Made by a program: the position numbers and the translations under genes
Notes under the pieces: model-generated
Told to the model about the DNA's origin: nothing
Databases searched by the model: none
What the model saw: the letters and a program-made list of their open reading frames with translations, nothing else
Assembly: GCA_964372465.1 (NCBI GenBank)
Contig: CAYJRA010000015.1
Location: forward strand, 1 to 20,809
Source: JAGVVZ01 sp964372465
GTDB taxonomy: Archaea; Aenigmatarchaeota; Aenigmatarchaeia; CG10238-14
Direction: 5' to 3'
DNA: 20,809 bases
Part shown: positions 13,025 through 20,308 of the stretch, one piece after another
How positions within the stretch are numbered: position 1 is the stretch's first letter
Layout: each line of letters opens with the position of its first letter

Positions 13025-14294
13025 CGAACTTGATATAACGCTTGAAAACATCAGCAAGACGGAAGGTCATGCTGATTTGGACATTAAAGTGCTTGGCGGA
13101 AAAGTTACTGACGTTAAATTTAAAATCAGCGAGAATAAAAGATTTTTCACTCAAGCCATAAAAGGGAAACCCCTAGTCGGGTTGCCGCAGCTTGTTTCTA
13201 GGATTTGCGGAACTTGCAGCATTGCACATCTTACATGTTGTACTGAAGCTGCTGAAAGAGCATTGGGAATAGAGCCAAGCGAGCAGACGATGCTTCTTAG
13301 AAAGTTATCTATGTACGGCTTGATGATCAGGGATCATGCCATGCATTTGTATCTTTTCGTTTTGCCAGACCTGTTCGGAAAGGATTCCGTACTCGAGTTT
13401 GATGAATCACAACACGAGCTTGTTCATCAGGCATTTGATGTGAAAGGTGCTGGAAATAATATGTCAAAAATAATTGCTGGAAGATCTGTGCACGCGACGA
13501 TACCACAGATAGGATCTTTTTCTAAAATTCCAAAAAAGGAGGAAACAAGTAAGATCGTTGAAGAATTGAAAGGTATAAGAAATCATGTAATAGAATTGGT
13601 CGATATTTTCCACGAATGTAAGTTTGAATTTAAAAGGAGTAGTAATTTCGTTGCTTTGGCCACAAAAGATTTCAGTTTTTTGGAAGGTGAGATAAGAAGT
13701 TCAAGCGGAACCAAAGTCAAAGAGAGCGACTATTGGGATTTCCTCACGCGAGTTGTTATACCATATTCTCAAGCAACCGGTTTTAAATTCGAAGGCAAAG
13801 AGTATATGGTTGGTGCTCTTTCTAGATTGAACTTGAATAAAGACGCGTTGCATAAAGATACGAAAAGGGAATTGAGTGATGTGCTGAAAATATTTCCATC
13901 CGATAATGTTTATCACAATAATCTTGCACAGGCAGTTGAGATACTGCATTCCATAGATCACTCAATAGAACTTTTAGAAACCGCAAAGTTTAAGGAAGAA
14001 CCAAAACCAGAAGTGAAAATAAAGGAGGGGCAAGGCATAGGTGTAATAGAGGCTCCTAGGGGGACACTGTATTACATGCTATCAGTTGATAATGATGGAA
14101 AAATCAAATACGGGAATCTGGTTATCCCAACTGCTCAAAACCAAATTAAAATGGAAAATGATATAAAAGAACTTATACCACAAATTCTTGACAAAAGCAG
14201 GGAAGAGATTGAACTGGAATTGGAGAAATTGATCAGAGCATACGATCCCTGCATGAGCTGCGCCAGTCATTTTTTAAGAGTTAATTGGAAATAA
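13017..14294 (+). CDS. [NiFe] hydrogenase large subunit
   Basis: 425 residues from the ATG at 13017, with GGTG six bases upstream; it overlaps the small subunit. It carries the NiFe active site. The ligand motifs are complete: RICGTCSIAH (Cys64, Cys67, His71) near the N-terminus and DPCMSCASH (Cys412, Cys415, His418) near the C-terminus, with EGHADLDI (16-23) as the L0 signature. The protein ends seven residues after His418 (FLRVNWK), a short but potentially cleavable tail. It belongs with soluble group 3-like enzymes by its size and cytoplasmic form, but the exact group cannot be fixed by eye. No diaphorase, ferredoxin or F420 subunit is nearby. The 3' end overlaps the convergent protease gene by 14 bases. 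Confidence 0.9.
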   Translation: MHNELDITLENISKTEGHADLDIKVLGGKVTDVKFKISENKRFFTQAIKGKPLVGLPQLVSRICGTCSIAHLTCCTEAAERALGIEPSEQTMLLRKLSMYGLMIRDHAMHLYLFVLPDLFGKDSVLEFDESQHELVHQAFDVKGAGNNMSKIIAGRSVHATIPQIGSFSKIPKKEETSKIVEELKGIRNHVIELVDIFHECKFEFKRSSNFVALATKDFSFLEGEIRSSSGTKVKESDYWDFLTRVVIPYSQATGFKFEGKEYMVGALSRLNLNKDALHKDTKRELSDVLKIFPSDNVYHNNLAQAVEILHSIDHSIELLETAKFKEEPKPEVKIKEGQGIGVIEAPRGTLYYMLSVDNDGKIKYGNLVIPTAQNQIKMENDIKELIPQILDKSREEIELELEKLIRAYDPCMSCASHFLRVNWK

Positions 14295-14670
14295 TTGATT
14301 TTATTTTTTCTTTTAATTGGTTCAATGCTTCTTTTTTGCCAATTTTCATTGGCACACCAAATATTATTACTTTATCTATCATTCCAGATTTTTTTAGCAG
14401 TTTTAATTCATAACCTAAATCAAAATCATGCACAGAATAAATTTTAGACAATTCAATTTTGCTTATATCAGTTATTATCTCGACTTTACTAATCCCTTCT
14501 ACTGTATCTATTATATATAATTCCTTACCTTCATTTTCCATATTTTCAGACGGATCAAATTCTTTGAATTCTATTTCTGGAAAAACTTTTTTCAAATCAT
14601 TCATTATCTTGAGAGGTAAGCTATCTTTTTTTACAAGAGGATTTCCGAAAACCAGAATTTTCTTTATCAT
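14281..14670 (-). CDS. Hydrogenase maturation protease (HycI/HoxM-like)
   Basis: 129 residues of the nickel-dependent endopeptidase family that removes the C-terminal tail of the hydrogenase large subunit after nickel insertion. Seen: N-terminal ILVFGNPLVKKDSLPL (G-N-P-L...D), a central YIIDTVEGI with the metal-binding Asp, and SVHDFDLGYELKLLKK with the His ligand. The second Asp of the usual GN.L..DDG motif is Ser here (KKDS), as in other archaeal members. It follows hypC by two bases on the same strand and is convergent with the large subunit, its expected substrate. Confidence 0.8.
   Translation of the reverse strand: MIKKILVFGNPLVKKDSLPLKIMNDLKKVFPEIEFKEFDPSENMENEGKELYIIDTVEGISKVEIITDISKIELSKIYSVHDFDLGYELKLLKKSGMIDKVIIFGVPMKIGKKEALNQLKEKIKSIISN
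14299..14315 (+). terminator. T-rich tract after the hydrogenase genes
   Basis: A TTTTATTTTTTCTTTTAA-like run begins about five bases after the large subunit stop. It also encodes the Lys-rich C-terminus of the convergent protease on the other strand, so its terminator role is only likely. Confidence 0.3.
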
Positions 14671-14672
14671 TT

Positions 14673-14867
14673 CTATTTCTCGCTAAGCATTAATTTTACT
14701 TCCTTTTTAGATATTTTCTCAACTGCAACATCTCCTGCAAGAAGAATGTAGTCGTCTTTTTTCACTTTTAATAATTCTGTATTGATTTCCACTTCTTTGT
14801 TGTTAACCAATGCTCTTGCATTTTTTCCGTTAACTTCCAGTATTTTGGCTATAATTGGGTTGCACAT
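14673..14867 (-). CDS. hypC: HypC hydrogenase maturation chaperone
   Basis: 64 residues of the HypC/HupF family, which with HypD carries the Fe(CN)2CO unit to the large subunit. It starts with Met-Cys (MCNPIIAKI), where Cys2 is the essential residue of the family (consensus MC.(A/G).P.(K/R)(V/I)). The small barrel follows (LEVNGKNARALVNN, LLKVKKDDYILLAG) and ends with the typical VAVEKISKKEV. The length is a little short of the usual 70-90. It is the first gene of a two-gene unit with the protease. A TATA-like GATTAAAATAC about 29 bases before the ATG suggests leaderless expression. Other Hyp factors (A, B, D, E, F) are not in the window. Confidence 0.82.
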   Translation of the reverse strand: MCNPIIAKILEVNGKNARALVNNKEVEINTELLKVKKDDYILLAGDVAVEKISKKEVKLMLSEK

Positions 14868-14890
14868 ATTCTCATTTAATATATGTTATC

Positions 14891-14930
14891 AGTATTTTAA
14901 TCAATAATTCAACATAAGAATAATAAAATA
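14891..14930. promoter_or_regulatory. Divergent promoters: hypC (-) and Met-loop regulator (+)
   Basis: On the minus strand GATTAAAATACT (14891-14902) lies about 29 bases before the hypC ATG. On the plus strand TAATAAAATA (14921-14930) lies about 27 bases before the ATG at 14953. Both distances fit leaderless archaeal transcripts. Confidence 0.45.
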
Positions 14931-14952
14931 CATACTAGAATTAGATGATATC

Positions 14953-15441
14953 ATGGACTTGAGAAAATTGGACCCGATAACGAAATTCATATTTATAATA
15001 TTTGTCATACTTGTTGCCTACGTCATATTTCTTTTTATTTTAAGAATGTTTTTCTCACCAGCTGAATATTTGGAAAACAATATGATGAGAATGATGAACA
15101 GGGTGTCGGGTAATTCATATTTCAATACGCTTGCATTGGCTTCTATGATTTTATCTGTTGGCATAGGGTTGATCATATCATATTTTTTGAGACCGAAAAT
15201 GAAACAGAATGATAAAATCAGAGAAAAGGCCTTTAGAATTGTTAAAAGAAGCTTATCTCCAGACGAAAAGAGAGTTCTTGGTGAAATAAAGAAATCTGGG
15301 AAAATAACCCAAGACTCATTGCGCTTTAGGCTGGGTTGGAGCAAGGCCAAAGTTTCAACTATCCTAACGAATTTGGATAAGATGAATCTTATACAAAGAG
15401 AGAGATATGGCAAGACGTATAGAGTTTGGTTGTCAAGGTGA
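14953..15441 (+). CDS. Membrane-tethered winged-helix regulator with Met-rich loop
   Basis: 162 residues. Two spans (about 11-31 and 55-78) flank a loop whose visible signature is NNMMRMMNRVSG (Met43, 44, 46, 47). After the second span a basic linker leads into a cytoplasmic winged helix (about 93-162: LSPDEKRVLGEIKKSG, the HTH around RLGWSKAKVSTILTNLDKM, the wing REYGK-like RYGKTYRVWLSR). The architecture is the same as the protein at 6775-7269 but the loop has Met instead of Cys. Met clusters bind Cu(I), so a copper-sensing membrane regulator is a reasonable guess. The next gene starts five bases after its stop; the Met-rich exported protein at 16027 is a possible target. Confidence 0.72.
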   Translation: MDLRKLDPITKFIFIIFVILVAYVIFLFILRMFFSPAEYLENNMMRMMNRVSGNSYFNTLALASMILSVGIGLIISYFLRPKMKQNDKIREKAFRIVKRSLSPDEKRVLGEIKKSGKITQDSLRFRLGWSKAKVSTILTNLDKMNLIQRERYGKTYRVWLSR

Positions 15442-15445
15442 TAAA

Positions 15446-15958
15446 ATGAATAACGTTAATATGAATAAAATAATGGAATTTGTTGATGGTGTTAAGAAAG
15501 ATCCGAATAATGCCAAAAAATCTAAAAGGATCGTAGGCGAATGGAACTCTCAAGAAGGGGAACCACAATTTTTTAGCGATGTTGAATTTGCCAACGGAAA
15601 AATAAGATTGGAATCTGACATGGCACCGTTCTTGGGCGGAAATGGGAAGGCGCCGGATCCTCTGCAGTATTGTTTGTATGGTTTGGCTTCCTGCTATGCA
15701 AATACATTTGTTTCTATAGCAACCGAGCAAAACATTAAAGTGTCGAGTCTCAGGGTTGTTGCCGAAAACAAAGTCAATTTATCCAAAGCTCTTGGATTGA
15801 ATGATGAGCCTATAGTTGAACAGGTTAAATTATCATTGGAAGTCAAAGCAGATGCAGACAACAATAAACTCAAAGAAATAGAAAAATTAACAAGAGAGAG
15901 ATGTCCGGGCGTTTACTGCTTGACCAATCCCATAAAATTAGTCACTGAATTAATGTGA
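15446..15958 (+). CDS. OsmC-family protein
   Basis: 170 residues from the ATG at 15446, with AGGTGA (15436-15441) at the regulator stop. The frame is open further upstream, but this start has the ribosome site. It is an OsmC/Ohr-like protein, a family of thiol peroxidases active on organic peroxides and related electrophiles. The two redox Cys regions are present: PLQYCLYGLASCYANTF on the central helix and RERCPGVYCLTNPIKL near the C-terminus. Each region has two Cys, more than the usual one. MAPFLGGNGKAPDP is typical of the YhfA-like/OsmC group. Translationally coupled to the Met-loop regulator. Physiological substrate unknown. Confidence 0.8.
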   Translation: MNNVNMNKIMEFVDGVKKDPNNAKKSKRIVGEWNSQEGEPQFFSDVEFANGKIRLESDMAPFLGGNGKAPDPLQYCLYGLASCYANTFVSIATEQNIKVSSLRVVAENKVNLSKALGLNDEPIVEQVKLSLEVKADADNNKLKEIEKLTRERCPGVYCLTNPIKLVTELM

Positions 15959-15965
15959 GAATCGT

Positions 15966-15998
15966 TTTAAACCGTTTAAATGGCAATGTATATATACA
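15966..15998 (+). promoter_or_regulatory. Promoter of the Met-rich protein gene: inverted repeat plus TATA
   Basis: TTTAAAC-C-GTTTAAA (15966-15980) is a perfect odd palindrome just upstream of TGTATATATACA (15987-15998), the TATA element. The ATG at 16027 has AGGTGA (16017-16022) before it. The arrangement, with an inverted repeat 6-7 bases before a TGTATATA-type TATA, is the same as in the 8016 promoter. Confidence 0.5.
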
Positions 15999-16026
15999 AA
16001 CTGTCGAATGTATTTTAGGTGATTAA

Positions 16027-16563
16027 ATGAAAAATGAAACTAGAAACAGAGCTATTTTAATAGCAGTCATAATAGGACTATCAGTATTAGCAGTCTCTGT
16101 TTTCGCACATAACCAACCGTCCAATTATTTTAATCAGAATGGTTTCGGGATGATGGATGGGATGATGGGAAATAGCGGAATGCATGGGAACACGATGAAA
16201 AAAGAAGGAATGCATACGGGGCATATGAAAATGATGATGGGCAACATGATGAGCAACGGCAAAATGAATTGTCCAATGATGAATGAATTGGAAGATGAAA
16301 ATCTAGAGATACAAACAATAACAGGAATAGTTTCAGAAATTGAAATGCATAAAATAGTCTTGACATCATCAGAAACAGAATCAGAAATCCATATACCACC
16401 TTGGTTTGTGCAAAATCTTGAAATAAAGGAAGGGGATTCAGTTACAGCTAAGGGATACATCATTCAGATGCATGGAGACGAAGAGCTAATTCCATTTGAA
16501 CTTACCATAAATGGTAAGACATTTGGGAGCGTTGAGGAGAAAAACCCTGTTTGGATGCAATAG
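16027..16563 (+). CDS. Exported Met/His-rich protein with C-terminal beta domain
   Basis: 178 residues. The N-terminus (MKNETRNR, then a hydrophobic stretch 9-26 ending VFAH) is a signal peptide or anchor. Residues 42-85 hold 16 Met, three His and one Cys in 44 residues (blocks such as GMHTGHMKMMMGNMM and NCPMM). Residues about 92-178 form a beta-rich domain (IQTITGIVSEIEMHKIVL, IKEGDSVTAKGYIIQMHG) of an OB-like pattern. The Met region is typical of extracytoplasmic copper binding proteins and would hold Cu(I) or Cu/Ag ions. A role in copper storage or sequestration outside the cell is inferred. It has its own promoter with a palindrome. Confidence 0.75.
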   Translation: MKNETRNRAILIAVIIGLSVLAVSVFAHNQPSNYFNQNGFGMMDGMMGNSGMHGNTMKKEGMHTGHMKMMMGNMMSNGKMNCPMMNELEDENLEIQTITGIVSEIEMHKIVLTSSETESEIHIPPWFVQNLEIKEGDSVTAKGYIIQMHGDEELIPFELTINGKTFGSVEEKNPVWMQ

Positions 16564-16575
16564 TAGACAATTTAA

Positions 16576-16588
16576 TATTTTTTTATTT
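16576..16588 (+). terminator. T-tract terminator after the Met-rich gene
   Basis: ATATTTTTTTATTT begins about 13 bases past the stop codon, before a separate TATA (TTAATTTATATG, 16641-16652) for the next gene. Confidence 0.4.
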
Positions 16589-16674
16589 GAGTTCTATTTT
16601 TATAATACCGTAATAACAAATTAGATAAATTTCCATTCACTTAATTTATATGATTTTGATATTAAGGTGAAAAA

Positions 16675-17646
16675 GTGTTTGATGTAATAATAATTGGTGG
16701 TGGGGCTAGTGGTTTGGTAGCTAGCATATACAGTTGCAGAAGAAACTTGAAAACCTTGGTTCTAACAAAAGATCTTGGTGGTCAGGCATCGAGCATCCCC
16801 CATATAGAAAATTACCCCGGATTTGAGCAAACAACCGGATTTGAATTGATGCAAAAATTTGAAAGTCAGGCATCGAAATTCGGTGCGGATATAAGATACG
16901 AAGAAGCAAAGGAGATCAAGGAGAAAGGAAAGACATTTGTTGTCAAAACTGAAAAGTATGAATATGAAGGCAAGACTCTTGTGTTAGCTTTTGGTAAAAC
17001 ACCAATAAGTTTAAATGCCTCTGGCGAAAGGGAGTTTAAAAGCAAAGGAGTATCGTATTGCTCTATTTGTGATGGACCTTTGTTTAGAAATAAGACAGTT
17101 GCTGTAGCTGGTGGCGGTAACTCGGCACTAAATACCGTTTTGTATCTGAGCGAAATAACAAAAAAGGTTTATGTCATACACAGAGGTAGTGAATTTAGAG
17201 CGTTTGCGGATGTTATTGAAAACGTAAAGAAATTGAAGAACGTCGAGTTTGTTTTTAATTCGGTTGTTTCTGAGTGCAGAGGCGACAACTTTCTGAGAAG
17301 TATAATTGTTGAGGATGTAAACACCAAAGAGAAAAGGGAAATTCAGCTAGACGGTGTTTTTGTGGAGTTGGGATCGGAAGTTAAAGTTGATTTAGTCAAA
17401 GATTTTGTAAAATTAAATGAAAACAACCACATTATGATTAATGAAAATTGTGAGACATACAAGCCGAATAGCAATGATATAAAAGAAGGCGTTTTTGCAG
17501 CAGGGGATGTTACTCACTTGCCGTTCAAGCAAGTAGTAATATCTGCTGGTGAGGGAGCCAAAGCTGCATTGCAAGCTGACAATTATATAAGAGGAGTTAA
17601 ACCGGCTTTCACAGCTGATTGGGGTTTAAGAAGTAAAAAGGAATGA
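16675..17646 (+). CDS. trxB: Thioredoxin-reductase-like flavoprotein
   Basis: 323 residues from a GTG with AAGGTGA five bases upstream. It is a two-dinucleotide-domain FAD oxidoreductase of the TrxB family: FAD-binding GGGASG (8-13), GGQAS and PGF loops, redox motif CSIC (Cys129, Cys132) in YCSICDGP, NAD(P)-binding GGGNSA (146-151), and C-terminal GVFAAGDV. The pyridine-nucleotide specificity loop reads HRGSEFR (169-175) instead of HRRxxFR; loss of one of the Arg that bind the 2'-phosphate suggests NADH, ferredoxin or another donor rather than standard NADPH. It would keep the thioredoxin pool, and perhaps the CcdA electron flow, reduced. No thioredoxin gene is seen in the window. Confidence 0.85.
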   Translation: MFDVIIIGGGASGLVASIYSCRRNLKTLVLTKDLGGQASSIPHIENYPGFEQTTGFELMQKFESQASKFGADIRYEEAKEIKEKGKTFVVKTEKYEYEGKTLVLAFGKTPISLNASGEREFKSKGVSYCSICDGPLFRNKTVAVAGGGNSALNTVLYLSEITKKVYVIHRGSEFRAFADVIENVKKLKNVEFVFNSVVSECRGDNFLRSIIVEDVNTKEKREIQLDGVFVELGSEVKVDLVKDFVKLNENNHIMINENCETYKPNSNDIKEGVFAAGDVTHLPFKQVVISAGEGAKAALQADNYIRGVKPAFTADWGLRSKKE

Positions 17647-17690
17647 TGATGTGAAATATAACTTAAATCAAGTTGGAGGTAAATATTATT

Positions 17691-18179
17691 ATGAGTAGCG
17701 CGTTGTTTATAGGGAGATTTCAACCCTTGCATAAGGGACACTTGGTGACAATAAAGGAAGTTATGAAAAAACACAGAAAGCTTACAATAGCAATAGCAGC
17801 AACTAACAAACTCAATTCCGACAACCCATTCACATTTAAAGAAAGGGCGGAAATGGTAAGATTGTGTTTTGGAAATAAAGTCAAAATAATAGGTATTCAT
17901 GATATGGAGCATGACAGGCATTGGACAAATTATCTTTTGAAGAAAGAGAAGTTTGATGTTGTAGTTACCGGCAATCCGTGGGTCAAGGGATTGTTTCATA
18001 AATTGAAAAAAATAGAGAGCCCGAGATTTGTAAATCCGGAAAAATACAGCGGGATAAAAATAAGAGAAAAAATATATCACGGCAGACAATGGAAAGACTT
18101 GGTTCCAACAAAGGTGGCTAAATATTTGGAAAAAATTGATGGTGTCAATAGAATAAGATTGTTGTCACACGTGGGTTGA
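17691..18179 (+). CDS. nadM: Nicotinamide-nucleotide adenylyltransferase, archaeal type
   Basis: 162 residues from the ATG at 17691, which has GGAGGT (17675-17680) ten bases upstream; a TTG in frame at 17673 overlaps that site. It makes NAD from NMN and ATP. The nucleotidyltransferase signature GRFQPLHKGH (residues 8-17; HxGH core) is present, as is PFTFKERAEMVR and the C-terminal SGIKIRE (120-126), the archaeal form of the ISSTKIR loop that binds ATP phosphates. It follows trxB after 44 bases, and its TGA overlaps the TTG start of the next gene. Confidence 0.85.
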   Translation: MSSALFIGRFQPLHKGHLVTIKEVMKKHRKLTIAIAATNKLNSDNPFTFKERAEMVRLCFGNKVKIIGIHDMEHDRHWTNYLLKKEKFDVVVTGNPWVKGLFHKLKKIESPRFVNPEKYSGIKIREKIYHGRQWKDLVPTKVAKYLEKIDGVNRIRLLSHVG

Positions 18180-18733
18180 TCATCATTAATATCAAAAACA
18201 GGCAATTGTTCTTCAAATATGCTGTGCCATGCGCAGAAACTCTTGTTCACAGAGGCCAAAAAACCCAAAAATTTGTAGATGATCTAGTAGAAGACATTTC
18301 TAAAAATAAGGAAATAGAAAGTGATTGCGAAGAAAATTTCAAAGTAGCGTATGCCATGTGCAAGTTGCTGGCAAAGAGAAAAAACAAAAAGGAAATAGAC
18401 GATGAAATAATAAGGGAGTACTATCTGTTTAATCATGATGAGATGGTTGACAAAAGATTTGAGCAAATGGGTGACTTTGATCCGACAGAATGCAGAATAT
18501 ATTCAGGGCAAGTTATTGATATTTCTGGTAATATAGCATCTGTAAAGACCATTCTTGGCACGAAAAAATATAGAATTGATTACAATAAAGACATGAAAAG
18601 GGGAGATTTTGTTACCGTGCACAGAAAGTTTGTTGTGGAGAAAATATCAAAAGAATTGGCTGAGAAACTACATGAGTTAAAAGAAAATTATTTCAATACG
18701 CACCCGAAATATGATGTGAGGAAAAATGAATAA
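18176..18733 (+). CDS. Protein with alpha-helical N-domain and C-terminal HypC-like barrel
   Basis: 185 residues from a TTG overlapping the nadM stop (TTGA). The N-terminal half (about 10-100) is helical and charged with Cys19 in KYAVPCAETL and Cys64-like residues (YAMCKLLAKR), then a motif FNHDEMVDKRFEQMGDF. The C-terminal part (about 105-165) resembles HypC: Cys106 followed five residues later by GQV (ECRIYSGQVIDISGN), a GTKKYRIDY strand, MKRGDFVTVHRKF and FVVEKISKEL. The true HypC in this window ends AVEKISKKEV and has the same Cys-to-G/A spacing. It may be a second hydrogenase-maturation factor, or a Cys-containing cofactor-carrying chaperone. I do not recognise the N-domain. Confidence 0.6.
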   Translation: MIIINIKNRQLFFKYAVPCAETLVHRGQKTQKFVDDLVEDISKNKEIESDCEENFKVAYAMCKLLAKRKNKKEIDDEIIREYYLFNHDEMVDKRFEQMGDFDPTECRIYSGQVIDISGNIASVKTILGTKKYRIDYNKDMKRGDFVTVHRKFVVEKISKELAEKLHELKENYFNTHPKYDVRKNE

Positions 18734-19634
18734 AGAGAATTTGGGGACATTATTTGCAATATTGGCAGCAATAGTCAGTGGTATTGCTATACCCATGAAC
18801 AAGTTGTTCATTGTAAAGCTTGATCCAACTATTTTTACTGCTTTAAGATCTTTGATAATAGGCTTAATATTTCTCTTCCTTTCTTTACACCAATCCAAAT
18901 TTTCATTTAAGTCATTCAAAAAAGTTAACTGGAAATATATGCTGTTAATAGCGTTAATTGGAGGTTCTATTGCATTCTTGCTTTATTTTAATGGGCTTAA
19001 GCTAACAACATCATCAAGAGCAGCATTTTTACACAAGACACTGACGTTTTATGTTGTTATTTTGGGATTTTTGTTCCTGAAAGAGAAAATATCTAAAAGT
19101 CATTGGGTCGCATTGGGATTGATGTTCTTTGGCGTGGCATTGATTTATCTCACTCAAATAAAACCAGCTGAACTTTGGCAAAATCCCAGTTTAGGCGATT
19201 TGTTAGTAATTGTGGCAACTATGTTATGGGCAGTTGAGAACATTATCGCGAGAAAAACTTTAAGCGAAGGTGCAACAAACTTTATCGTCTCGTTTTCTAG
19301 AATGTTTTTCGGCGGACTCATATTATTTGGATTTTTGATCTTGACAAACAAATATCAAGCTCTATTGAATCTTGATCCGATAGCATGGAGAAACATAGGA
19401 ATATCCACAGCAGTCCTGTTTTCTTACGTTTTCTTCTGGTATTGGAGTTTGAAATTGATCAATGCATCAAAGGCGGCAACATTTCTTTTGTTGAGTCCAG
19501 TTATTTCAACTATGTTCGGATTTTTATTATTTAAAGAACCTTTGCCATTACTGCAGTTGATAGGTTCTGCGATGATTTTGATAGGTTCTTATGTAACAAT
19601 AAGAACCAAAAGTGAGTTAGTAGCTGGAGCATAG
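18726..19634 (+). CDS. EamA-family (DMT) transporter
   Basis: 302 residues with ten predicted spans, arranged as two EamA repeats (about 7-135 and 150-292). Features include the first-repeat ending VILGFLFLKEKISKSHW and the second TMFGFLLFKEPLPLLQL, the glycine-rich spans and the typical (F/L)..E loop of drug/metabolite transporters. It moves a small metabolite across the membrane; substrates in this family vary and cannot be read from sequence. It overlaps the previous gene by eight bases, with GTGAGG before the ATG, so it is in the same operon as nadM and the HypC-like protein. Confidence 0.85.
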   Translation: MNKENLGTLFAILAAIVSGIAIPMNKLFIVKLDPTIFTALRSLIIGLIFLFLSLHQSKFSFKSFKKVNWKYMLLIALIGGSIAFLLYFNGLKLTTSSRAAFLHKTLTFYVVILGFLFLKEKISKSHWVALGLMFFGVALIYLTQIKPAELWQNPSLGDLLVIVATMLWAVENIIARKTLSEGATNFIVSFSRMFFGGLILFGFLILTNKYQALLNLDPIAWRNIGISTAVLFSYVFFWYWSLKLINASKAATFLLLSPVISTMFGFLLFKEPLPLLQLIGSAMILIGSYVTIRTKSELVAGA

Positions 19635-19670
19635 TAATAAATTTAATTTTTACTTGCTTAACAATAATTA

Positions 19671-19973
19671 ATGTCAGATATCCAAATTAGTGCCACAGAA
19701 TTATTTTTTGGCGTGATAAAAGATATAAACATGAGACCTTATTTTGTTCGAACTCATTTTTTATCTAGTAATGAGGTTAGAGAAAGACTACAATCGTATG
19801 GTCCTCAGTATTCTTACTTAAAACATGCAGATGTTGGCGGATGCTTTGGTGTTGTAGTAGGTCTAATATTGTTAGCTGCCCAAATATATTTTTATTCTCA
19901 AAATCCTAATTTTCTATTTATACCATTAGTTACAAATATATATGATTTTTCTTTTCCATATTTGAGAAAATAG
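19671..19973 (+). CDS. Small membrane protein, function unknown
   Basis: 100 residues. A polar N-terminal part (SATELFFGVIKDINMRPYF, VRERLQSYGP) is followed by a hydrophobic span in GGCFGVVVGLILLAAQIYFY (about 56-75) and a second weaker hydrophobic end (LFIPLVTNIY). One Cys at the span border. No named family recognised. The ATG is about 27-30 bases after AT-rich sequence (AATAAATTTAATTT), so expression may be leaderless. It ends nine bases before the convergent small gene. Confidence 0.55.
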   Translation: MSDIQISATELFFGVIKDINMRPYFVRTHFLSSNEVRERLQSYGPQYSYLKHADVGGCFGVVVGLILLAAQIYFYSQNPNFLFIPLVTNIYDFSFPYLRK

Positions 19974-19981
19974 TTCATGAA

Positions 19982-20224
19982 TTATCTTTTCCTACTCTTT
20001 TTTGCTTGAGTTTTCTCTTTGGCTATAAAATAATACAATATAGATCCCAGAACATTCAGGAAAAGTATTACCAAGACCCAAACCAATTTATCCTCAAATT
20101 TCTTTCTTTGCAGGCAATCTACAAGCATCCATAACCAAAATACTACGGTAAAAATAACTAAACCAGTTATTAATAGCATGAAACTCAGCATTAATATCAT
20201 TACGAACAGAGCGATACCAAACAT
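19982..20224 (-). CDS. Small PLDc_N-like two-span protein
   Basis: 80 residues from the ATG at 20224; a TTG four codons earlier is an alternative. Two or three hydrophobic spans with the signature FWLWMLVDCLQRKKFEDKLVW then VLGSILYYFIAKEK, the pattern of PLDc_N domains (Phospholipase D nuclease N-terminal), common in very small membrane proteins across bacteria and archaea. The basic end (KKSRKR) should be cytoplasmic. Function of stand-alone PLDc_N proteins is unknown. Confidence 0.7.
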   Translation of the reverse strand: MFGIALFVMILMLSFMLLITGLVIFTVVFWLWMLVDCLQRKKFEDKLVWVLVILFLNVLGSILYYFIAKEKTQAKKSRKR

Positions 20225-20308
20225 TCTATCATTCAATATATTATGAAATTAGAATAAATCTCTTTGCAATTTTTTCAATATTAAAATTATAATGTTCTAA
20301 ATATACTC

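Noticed and set aside
16130..16463. Minus-strand Ser/Pro/Ile-rich open frames opposite the Met-rich gene
   Set aside because: Met/Lys-rich codons (ATG, AAA, GGA) read on the other strand give such low-complexity frames; no start signal or family.
17583..18089. 168-codon minus-strand open frame opposite trxB/nadM
   Set aside because: It covers the ends of two well-supported genes on the other strand and has no recognisable domain; it is explained as a shadow frame.
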